DNA from: Amphimedon queenslandica | Taxonomy: Eukaryota > Porifera > Demospongiae > Haplosclerida > Niphatidae | Length of the DNA: 64,000 nt | Direction: 5' to 3' | Assembly (NCBI RefSeq): GCF_000090795.2 | Contig: NW_003546309.1 | Coordinates: forward strand, 1 to 64,000 | Shown: positions 23,401 through 35,400 of the stretch, in pieces | Layout of the letters: each line of letters opens with the position of its first letter | How positions within the stretch are numbered: the stretch's first letter is position 1 | The notes under the pieces: model-generated | The model's database searches: none | What the model saw: only the letters and a program-made list of their open reading frames with translations | Told to the model about the DNA's origin: nothing | Translations under genes and position numbers: made by a program

Positions 23401-26400
23401 GAAATAGAAGCACAGTGCTGTACCTGGTAGTCTTCCATCTGTGTGAATATTGTTAGTATGAATTTAGACCAGACTCCTCTGAGCATTGAGTCAGTCACTC
23501 GTAGCTGCCATTTTGATAAAGCACTGGGACCAACACTGTCCAAAGTCTTACGAGGGAACGAGGAAGACTTGAGCAACTCTTCGAATATAAAAATTGAATT
23601 GGGTTCTGAAAACTAAAAAGAAAAGAGAGAGAGAGGAGAAAAGAGAGAGTGAGTTAAGAGATTAAAATCCAAACACTTACTTTCTGTTCTGTCAGAGTGT
23701 CCTTCAACAGCATCTGACATGCAAACTGGACTCGAGCTATTTCACTCATTTTATGAGTTTGGAGCATTTCGAGCTGACGAGTGTTAGACCACGCCCCTCC
23801 ATCACGCGAGGATGACGAGATCTTGCAGAGTTGAAAGTGAGGAAAAGACCCATCAGGAGCAGTCGGGTAATAGTCTTGAATAATTAGATTACTTAATACA
23901 GGGAGATCTGAAAATGAAATAAAATACAAGATTATGTGAATGATGATATTGCATTACAGTCTCATGCAAATAGTGGTACCTGTTTTCTGATCAGTAAGGT
24001 AATAGTTATTAAAGGTGCTGATGAATTCAGACGAGGTTGGATCCATGTCACGGACTTTAGCAATCAAATGTACGAAAGACATGTCATCAGAATCGATAAT
24101 GTACTCCTGATTAACATGAGAAGTAAAACAAATTAATCTAAGATTACGTATATATACTTACTTGAGGGTCCTTAGTGTCACTCTCTTGATTTGATACCTT
24201 TACTTTCTCGACTCCTCTTATTCTGGCAGTCGTTAGGATCGATGTGTAGCAGCTCTCCTTCTTCAACTGGTTCTTTAGTTCTTTCATTGATAAACTCTTA
24301 ACGCTTGTCAATACCTAACGATGACACATACAAGTACATATTCATTGTATACATGCACATTATGGACAGCTTTAAAAATTCAAAAAAAAAATCCAATTTT
24401 GATCAAAATCAGTTTAAACCTGCTACACAACATAAGAACATTTACATGTATATGTATCAAAAAATTATATAAATGGATATTTCTCTCCTAGTCCTTTTTG
24501 ATGAAATTCCCTGCACTATTACATGCACATACCATTCTCAATAGTCCCAAGAGACTCTGTACAATACTGTCTGACAGCTCCAGTGGCTGCTCTGTGTGTC
24601 TCATTATTATACCAACAAAATGATTAAAGAGGAAATGAGCAGCTTTAGTCGGCAGAGTAGGGAAATGACAGAGAAGAATGTGAAACGGTTTAATAATATT
24701 ACCCTAGGGAAAGAAAAATTCATATTTTAATCAGTTCATACTCTCTCTCTCTCTATCTTTACCAGTTGTTCTTCAGCAGTTTCCTCAGCAGTAAGATTAG
24801 CATATCTCTTCTGGTCCCTCACAATCTGATAGAGTCTATTAAACTCATTCAGTAGTGGGAGGAAGAGATCATGAGGATGCTCCAACATACAATGCCAGAG
24901 AGCTTCCTCAGCACATTCAGACACTACAGGAAAAAGAATGAGACTAGCATTACTCTTATTCAATAAATTATCAGCAAAAAATTTAATGCATGTTAAAAAT
25001 ATTATTATTATTATTATTGTTATTATTATACTTACGCTGTGCAGTGGATGTTGCATTTATATCAGAAGATGAGGAAGTTGAAGGAAGCATGCACAATGAC
25101 CTAATGACCAGATCAATCAGTGGAAGGAGTGTATTAGGAAAAACACTCAATTTAATACGATCCTTTACATTAATGATACCTAAATAAAATACAATAAACA
25201 TCAACTATTATGAATTCATTCTTTTTTCGTTTATCCCCTCCTTCATTACCATGTTCATAATCATCTTTGTCAACTTCAATGAGTGTTGTCGATGCTCCTG
25301 TATCATCATCAGTGAGAATGTTTATCATAGTAACATGATAAGGCAATACATCATTTGCTATATCAGACAAATGAATGAGAGGAGCCAGTGAAGTGGACTG
25401 GTAGCACTGGAAGAGGAGAGAGAAAGAGAGAGAGAGTGTGTGTGTGTGAAAGAGAGAGTGTGTGTGAGAGAGAGGGAGGGAAGGAGAAAGTTTAATAAAG
25501 GGAAGAGATGAACACAAAGAGAAAGAGAGAGAACAAAAGATAACATATTAATATTATTTAAGATAGTGCATACCTTTGAAGTGCTGATCCCTTGAGTACA
25601 TAGTGTATTGTTACAAACTGATTTAGGAGTCCATGAAGGATGTGGTAGATCTTCTTCGAATGAGCCCATCAAATGAGGGGGAAGGCAATACCCAATGCTC
25701 TGTGCATCCTACAATCAAATATCATAATTATTAGTCACAGTAAATACACAGGATATTAGGAGCAATGCAGATGTACTTGTACAGTGATTATACTTTTTTA
25801 GTTTTGTCTTCGTCAACTGAGAAATGCTTCCCTGCTCCATCTTCCATCTTGCTCCATACTAAATCACGGGATGACCACAACTTCTTAAACCTAACACACA
25901 ATGACAATGTCACCATTTACTAGAATTCATTGTAGCATTCTCACCTTTTAATGGTTCCTCTCATTGAGTTGAGGTCAGTTACTTTAGAGTTTCTACTGAA
26001 AACTGAACTAATGTCTTCCTTCTCTTTGATACACGAGAGGAGAAAGAAAGAAGCTGCAGGAGAAAGAGAAAAGAAACAAGTAAAAAATAGCAAAAGAGAA
26101 AGGTTGAAAAAGGAAGAAAGATAAAGTCTCCTTACCAGCAGAGTTAGCATAAGGGTCATCCACATCAAGCAATGCATCCCAAGCCACTGGTCTAAGGTCC
26201 CTGAACACAGAAGCATCAAGAACAGGCCCAGCAAACGTCATGAGGGAGAAAGGAGCATGCAAGAGACCAGAGAGCGTATTGTTACAATAGTCAATCCTCT
26301 GCTGGTTGTAATCGGATAGTAACTGCTCAAGAGATGCAGCAGAATCAACCTCCATCAACCAGTCAAGAGTAAGACTTTTAATATCATCCTGAACAATATT

Positions 26401-29400
26401 GAACTCTTTGTTAGTATTATTCTTATCAGTAGTAGCAGCAGTATTATTATTATTATCATCATTATTATTACTACTGTTATCAGGTTGGCTACCCCATACT
26501 TTACCAGACTCTAATAAAAATCTCAAACGAAGACCAGAGAAATCCAGCTTGGCCAATCTCTGAGAGAAATTCTTGGTATTGCCATTACCAGCTCCAGGCT
26601 GACTGATCTTAGCAGCTGCCCTCCCTCCCATTGCAGTCCCAGGGAGAAGTTTAAGAGTCTCCATGACAAGAGCATCAGATGAAGAGACGTTAGTAGGGAA
26701 GGCCCTATGTCTAGTGAGTGTATTGACATCACTAAATACAGTGGATATTGAGACGTGAGATGGAGGACGGAATAGCTTAGCATTGGATCTACCAGGAGCT
26801 GTTGAGTGAGTAGAAGGAACTGGAGTAGTCTCCTCTGTATCATCAAACTGTATGCTGTATATGTGATTAAGAGCTGATATGAGATCATGACAGTTCTGTC
26901 TCTGTTTCCCTTTCTGTGCTTCGCTTGATTTATGATAGAATATTATGAGATGCTCCACAGTGTCCAGCCATGGGAAATTGGTACGTAAGTCTTCAACTTT
27001 TTGAAAATAAGAGCTACTGTCTTGCCGAGCGTGAGAATAGCTGCCCATCCTTCTGTGAGCAAAACTAGGACTGGAATTAACTGATGATGCCTGAGTCGTG
27101 GTACTAGAGCGCTTCTTGTTGGAGTCGATACGAGGACGTCTAAAAGCATGGCGTCCTCTTTGAAGGAATCGACTTATCACCGAAGGACGTCGTCTACTAG
27201 CAGTCCTTCTAACACTAGGGGGTGAAGGTTGGATTGTTGGAGCTGATCTTTGAGTATGAGAAGAGGTAGAGTCCTTCTTCTTAGCTGCGGCAGGGAAAGG
27301 GTTAGTCTCTCGACTAGGGGTGATGGAGAATGACTTACGATGCTGATAAGATCTAGAGCCAGGAGCGTTGATACCAAGGTTCCTATTAGGCCCAGCCCCA
27401 CCCACATCATGTGAGGCTGCTCCTCCCCCTCCGCCCCCCAGACGATGAAAGGCAGCACTAGAGAGTGACATTCGTCTCGGGGTCTGTTTTGGAGACGCTT
27501 GAGGACCCTGTCCTCTTTGACTGTCGCTAGGCGGATCCCCCCCGGTGTAACTAGGGGAGGAGGGCGGGGCTCTACGGAATGAAGACCCTCCCACATTACG
27601 TCCATAACGACTATTGATACGCAAATACACGGACACTTTACGAGAAGAGGAGTCAGAGGGAGGAGGAGGGAAAGGATGTTCCACTGACATGAATTTCGGG
27701 AGCTCATCCATGGCTGAGATATTAGGGCGGAGCTGATACTCTGAGCTCATTCGTCTCACAGCAGCAGCTCCTCTTGGCTCTACAGGGCTGGAGAGATAAG
27801 GAGATGATATTACTGTCTCTGAATCGGTTGAGAAGTTACTGATGTTTGATATTTTTCTTGACGGTGGGTGGGGTTGATGGGAGGAGTAGCTCTGATAAGA
27901 GGAGGAGGAGGCTGCATCGTGAGAGAGGAGCTTTGTTGGAGGTTGCCGTAGTAACCGTGTTATTTCCAATAAGAGCACACAAGCCATCATCTTTAAAGAA
28001 TGATTGACAGTATATACTTTATCTATTAAAAATAAAATATTTTATAAAAACATACATGTACATGTTGTACGTAGTAAATTTTATAGATCATTAATTTTAT
28101 TATGTAGAATGCTGCAATTTATCATTATTATGACTATTATTAGTAACGCGGTAGCGTTACTAAGTAGGATTCACCCCAAACAAAATGGCTGCCACTACTT
28201 TTGCAGCCTTTATTACTATTATTGGTACCTGTGTTATCATTGTCCTCATTATCAGGGAATACAGGCTCTTCCTCAATGACATTAGTGCAACCATCTCCTA
28301 CTTCATTACTGGCTCCCTTGGACAATTGCTACAAGATATAAATTGACTGAAATATAACCAAAGCAACAAATAGATGCTCATACTACAGTCATTATGCACC
28401 AATTCAGCAAATAAAGAAAATTAAGAAACAATATCATAAATACATTGTAATTGAATAAACTTAACATTGTATCTTAAATAATTCACCTCTTTCTCTCTTT
28501 TAATGCACTCCTTGAGTCCATCTCCAATAGCTTCAGCCCATTTCCTCAATAAGTAGAACAGGTCCCAGTGTGATCCTGACTGGTTCTGATTCAACCATAC
28601 AGTACTGCCTCCTTCACTGTTGATCTTCTTTACAAATAAACAACACTCCAACAGTACCAGTGCCTTTGGAACTACTGTACCTGGTGGACCCTAGAAAATA
28701 AAAACTGCATTATTCTGTTATACTCGCAATTTACGCAAATTTGTACTATCATAGAAAAATTTGACTTCATAACAGAATTACTAAGAATTACAAAGATTAT
28801 AAAAATTAGCTCCTAGAAAAAATAAGAGGTGGATGGAGACTACAATTGTTCCTTTTAAATTATGTACATGCTAGTTCCCAAGAGTTTATTAATAGTTATA
28901 ATTTAGTTAACTATTAAAAATGGTTAATAATTATATTCTGTTCAGTAAATCTCTGGATATTTTTAGTGGCTTTGCCTTTTTTCTGAAATTTCTGTCTTTC
29001 TTTGTTGTAGACCTCTTGGACAAGTCAACCCTGAATTCTACTAAAGTCATAATAGGTGGTGGTTAAACTACATCATAGTCTTGTAAATTTATCTACAAAT
29101 CATGAAAACTGTGGGAGAGGTGTCATCTTTTGCTTTATTTATTTTTGTAATTAATTTAGTATATTACATCTTCATTCAGCTGATTGGCTATATCCTTGAT
29201 TTGATCTTTATTAGCCCAAATCTTGTGACTGGTATTATTATGATAGTGAGTAACATTACATTTATATCAGCGGTTACATTATGGCTAAAATCTCTCCCAG
29301 CACCTACAGGTAAATTATATTATAATGCATGCAAATAAATTATCTTTTTCATAAAGATGACTACGATAAAAAATACATGGAAAAAGTGGATGAAAAGGTT

Positions 29401-32400
29401 GAAACAAAGTTGAAGATTATATCCTGCATGACAGTAGGTCCACCAACAGTTGGTAAGACAACACTAAGAGAACAACTACGTAATAACAAACAAAAAAAGG
29501 ATTGCAAGAGACCACTTAGTACACAAGTTGCAGACAAAATCAAAAAATTTCAATTCACAGCTGGTAACAACAAATGGAACCACATGACAAGTGATGAGGA
29601 GCTCACAGGGTTTGTTAAAGGACTTGAAAAAGAGCAAACTTCTTTAGTGGCTATTGTGTTTGCTTCTCTTTTTTTCATAGCACCAACATGGATGGCAATT
29701 GTAGTATTTTGTATCAAAGAAAATGAGAATGAGAACTTAAGCCACTTAAAGTTTTTCAAATATTTAATCCTAACAGTTTCTTGTCAAGTACTGTTCATGA
29801 TGGTATTATGTGATAACCCTATACCTCCACACATTTACAAAAACATAACTATTGAATTTGTGAGGAATACCATCAGTAAAAAAATATTCAAAAAGACGCC
29901 ACCAATTTATTCTGATACTTTGTTAGTTCATTTCAGAGACAGTGGAGGCCAACCAGAATTTCATGAAGTCATACCAGCACTAATGCCCCAATCAACCTTA
30001 TACCTTATAATGTTTAATCTTAATGAGGACCTTGAGAAGGAGTACAATGTAACTTATAAAGCAAGTGAAGAAGATACAAGTGCAAGGTATAAAAGCAGTT
30101 TTACTGTCAAAGAAACTATACTACAAATACTAGCAAGCATACAATCTCTTCATAATTATGAAAAACCAGGCATTACTTCTAGTGCTCTTATCATTGGAAC
30201 ACATAAAGATAAGATACAAGGTACAAGACAACTTCAACAGATACAACAAGAATTAGAGAAAGAGATAAAAGGAACTGACTGGTACACAAGTGATGCTATA
30301 GCAACTACACCTAATGGAGACCTTATACTACCAATTGATACATATAATCATAATGATGTTGAGACAGTTAAAGATATGATCAAACAGTCTACTGCTACTA
30401 GAAGCTACAAGGTACCAGTAACATTCATAGCACTGTACTTCACTATTGAGAAATTAAACAAACCAGTCATGTCATTCAAAGAATTTAAAAATCATGCACG
30501 TGATTGTAACATTAAATATGAAGTTGAACTAAACCGAGTCTGCCAGTACCTTCAAGACACAATGGGTGCTATTCAATACTTCAAAAATATTCCAGAGATG
30601 AAAGATATTGTCATAACTGATCCACAAATATTGTTTGATTTAGTCAATGAGCTAATATTGTGCACCTTCACCTTCAAGAATATAAGAACAATGGACAGTA
30701 GAAATCAAGCAGAAAGATTCCGTTTTTCAGGTCGTTTCACAAAACAAGTCTTACAAGAGTGTGATATAATAAAGAGAGGCTTACTAACAGCAGATCAAGT
30801 TATACCTATCCTGATACATTTGAGTATAATAGCACCAGTTGGTATCAATAGTAAAGGCTATGAAGAATATTTCCTTCCTTATGTCCTAGTCCATGCTCCA
30901 GTATCTGTACCTGCTAGTATGCTAACTGTTGCTACTGGTTATTCTCCATTATTAGTTACATTTAAGTGTGGATACACTCCTAGAGGAGTCTTTAGTTGTC
31001 TTATTTCTTCTATTCTGTGCTGTAAAGGTCAGTGGGTGTTATCTTCTGATAAAATATATCGCAATCAAGTTATGTTTCATCTCACTGAGCATGGTCATTA
31101 TGTTATACTCAAAAATTGCATCAAACATTTACAAGTTACCATTACAGTGTGTCATGGGTCTACTATTTCTGATGTTCCTTTTCCCAAAATTCGAGGGTTC
31201 CTTTCACAGCATTTGTCAATCATTATAACCAAGCTGAGATATTCTGCCAGTAAAGTAGGTCATTCATTTGGTTTCTATTGTACACTAGAGGATCATGCTA
31301 CAAGTGATCCTCATATAGCCCAGTGCATCAGTAATGTGCAGAATCCACACATAAAGTGTACTATTGGTCCTTCTCCAATGACAGCATCTCTCACTCCAGA
31401 GCAAGCTATCTGGTTCAAAGGTAAGTGAATGCAATATGTACATGCACTATTAAAAGTTTATTTTTCTCCAATAGATGATTATAATTCTAAAAGAACAACC
31501 TTTGGTAAGTAATATGTATATCTACATGTAAATGTATGTACATGAAGTTCACTGGTGTATTTTATAGATATAACACATCTCTCTATGGTACTTCAGTTTC
31601 TAACTGATAATCATTATGATGCTACTGCTTGGCGAAGGTTAGGACTAGCACTGGGAATCTATCAACTAACACTTAACAAGATTGAGAGTGATGCCAGAGG
31701 TAAAACAGAAGACTGTTTAATAGAATGTCTGTCAGCTTGGTTACGTCAAGAAGATAATGTGAAAGAAAGTGGAATACCCAATTGGTATACTTTAGAAAAA
31801 GCACTTGATTCTATCAGACAACGCAGTATTGCTGATCTACATTGTAGCTTATGCTAGCATTAACTTACATGTATATGCACATGAACCAAAAACTATGCAT
31901 TACTATAACTTAAACCAACAGACAGACACACACATACAAACTAGCTGCAACAGATATATCATAGTACATGTACATTTTGCTAAAAAATAAAGTTTGATAA
32001 CATTTATTTACAATAAATATACTACCGTATCATATGTATGTGTACATGCATGTACATGTATAATCTTTATTACAGGTATTTAGCTGATGGGCTTACCACA
32101 TTAAAGAGAGATGAGAGAAGAGATGGCTCAGGTATTGTTCCTGGTTCACTCAGCTCCAGTAGTATTGTTAACCTTCTTATCCTCTGATGCAATGCACCAA
32201 TCTTTAAACCACGCCATTCCTCCTATCAAGAGAAAAAAGAAATGTAAAAAATTCATAAAGAATGCAATTTTGATCGGAATCACTTCAAACTTCTACACAG
32301 CATAAGTACATGTATATGTATCAGCAAAATTATAAAAATGAAGAATTCTTTCCTAGTCATTTTTGTGAAATATTTTTAGTAACTTTAAAAAATTATAAAA

Positions 32401-35400
32401 AATTTAAGTTTGATATGAATCAGCTCTAACTTGCTACACAACATAAGAACATGTATATGTATCAAATGTAATATAACATCAATTCTATTGCTGAAATTCT
32501 GCCACATGTACTACCTTCAGAGCATTTACCGAAGAACAATAGTACAAACAATTGTTATAAAACAATTTGACCTCATGCCACTATACTAACATTGGAATGC
32601 ATGACCTCTGCCATCTGTTGCAACCAAATATGGAGAATGAATGTAATAATTATAACAACTACTCAAGCTATATTGTGTACTGTATAAATACTGTACATGC
32701 ATGGATTACATTACATGGAGTGGTTACTCTCAGACTAAATAACTTGAAGGGAGAAAAAGACTAAAATATACACGGGCCAATCCTAAAGAATCATGGCTCC
32801 TTGTTACTAGAAACAAATTACATTACTTTTGATGCATGTAAATGTACATGTAATGTAGTAGTGGCCCAAAGCATCATAATTATCATAAATATGTGTCATT
32901 GACATGTATAGTACTGGTAATACTGTAACTTGAATATAATATAAATACTATTGTATCCATCAGTTGCTATTACCTTGAGTGCTGTAATGACAGGATGTTC
33001 TTTAAAGTGGAGGGTATTATTATTAGTAGTAGTAGTAGCGGTATCAGTTGAGTTTAATTCATTTTCGACAGAGTTTTGTTTTGATAAAGGAGAGGGAGAT
33101 TTCACTTGTACACGAGGTGTCTTCCTCTGCAAGAAAAAAAAGAAAAGAATTAATACTATAATGAAATTTCAAAAGAAAATAAAATAATTCTGAAAAAAAA
33201 AGCCTGCGACACCGGCGATTCCTAGGCGGTCACCCATCCAAGTACTAAGCTGGCCCGACGTTGCTTAACTTCAGTGTTCAGATGGGAACTGGTGCTTTCA
33301 ACGTGGTATGGCCGCAGACATTCACATTAGTAAAAAAGAGGGATTTTATAGGATTAGTTTTTTAATATTTACTGTTACAAAAAAGTATCACTTACAGAGA
33401 ACAGAGGAGACCTTGTTTCCTCGACAGGTCCTGTTATTCCTGTAACTGTTCTACCTCTCTTACGAGACAGCGGCCCGTCTTCATCTTTTGATTTTGATTT
33501 GTCTTTTCTTCGAGGGAAAGTCCCCATATCAGAAGGAGCAGGAGAGAGGACGGGAGGGAGAGAGGCAGTCAAAGTAGGAGGAGGAGGAGGGGGAGGAAGG
33601 GAAGGGGGAGGTTGTGAAGGAGATGGTATAGGAAGTAGTACAGAGCAAGCAACACGTTGAACGTAATGGCGTAAGTGATTGAATCCTTTACTTATGATGA
33701 AGTCCTGATCGAATAGCGACATGGCAAAGTTTACAAATGATACAGCTTCTCTCACAATATTCTAATAATGATACAGTAAAGTGTCAATACATTAAAGTGT
33801 GAAGAATTTGTCTCCCTCATCTCATAAATGTACACGTACATGTATGCATTAAAATCTTCATTTTATTTTTAGTTTAAGTATAATTACTGCTTCTCCTTTC
33901 TATTTTAACACATCAGCTGTTAAATGCAAACAGTTTTCTTTCTTTCTTTCTCTCTCTCTTTCTCTTTCATTCTTCTTATCAATACACACACTTACATGTT
34001 TCACAGTCGGTTCATTAAGATCCAACAATATCATCCTATCCATTATGATACGAAACACTGAAGCAGACAATACAATACTGGATGATGGCTCGTGATTCTC
34101 TCGTTTAGTTGGACTCCGCGGACAATACTGCAACATGACATGAAGGAAATGAAACACTTCCTTGAGTGTCGCCTGACGCGAGAACTCCATCACCACATCC
34201 CGATACTGGAGTGGGGAGTTAGAGTAGAGTCTTTCGAGAAGATGAGTCATCTTGTTGAGGTTCTGACTGGCATTCCTCGTGTTCTGTAGAGAGTAAGAGC
34301 TGAGGAGACAACTGTTAGAAGAGCAGCCGGAATAAGTACACACAGCACAATGAATGAGCGCCTTTATTGCATATTGGAGGACGTGACGAGAATAAGTAGC
34401 CGAGGCTTTCTCTTGCTTCTTGTCAGCTCCTAGCAGGGACCTTTGTCTTATGAGTCTCTTTGGTTCGTTTAGGGACTCCTTTGTAGATGCTTCCAGTCCA
34501 AAGTCCATACAAAACTGAATCAAAGAGAAGCACTTTTGACAGGCTTCCCAAGAATCATCAGTCCAGAGCGTGGCACTGGATGGCAGTTGTATGACTGATT
34601 TGAGTATAGCTAGTAAGCTAATCCGTCCTTCGTATGTTATGAATGATTGCAGCTCACGTTGAATATCAGCCTCACTCAGTGTGGCTCCTTTGATTACCTG
34701 AGGCTCTGGGGTCTTCTGTCTCACGGACTGTTCATCACTGTCACTGGATTCACTCTCGGACTCTTCACTGACGTCAGTAGAGTGGGCACTAGCTCGTTCA
34801 TTAGGGGAGGGTGAGGCATGGATACTGAGGGAGAGAGAAGAGGTGGAGGAGAGAGGGGAGGAAGGGGAGGCACGAGGAGGTGACATAGAAGGATGACCGG
34901 AGGACAGAGGGTGCAAGAAATCATGCGAAGGCGATATCGAAGACTCTCCAATGGTTGGTGGTACCCCATGCTGTCTGAGCCCCACCCTGAGAGAGCTCGG
35001 AGACGGAGTCCTTAATCTCTGATCATCTTTAGGAGGCTCCTCTGGTCCAGTCTCTTCTTCAGCTATCGACTCAATACCAGCGGAGTAGTTAAAAGGTGCC
35101 ATCGTCATTGAGGACTTACGAGGAGGGAACCGCCCACTGGCAATAATACCCCCAGGAGGACGTGAGCCTACAGAGTTGCGTCTTTGTGGCCCAGTAGTAC
35201 TGGAAGAGCTATCAGCAAGAGGAGAGTGTATGTTGGGACGAGAAGCAGTGGAATACCTCCTCTGGGGGCCGCTGGACTCAACACGTGATCTTGGGATCTC
35301 ATTCTGTCTCTCTAACTTTGAGGAGGAGGGAGGCTCACTGACTATAGGAATATTAGGCGCATTACTAGCTGCTGCTTGTACTGTCTTATCCAACTCTAAA

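Noticed and set aside
26523-27707. Several open frames antisense or shifted within the large UNC80 exon
   Set aside because: They overlap the long UNC80 frame (26136-28022) in other frames of low-complexity Ser/Pro/Gly coding sequence and lack splice or homology support.
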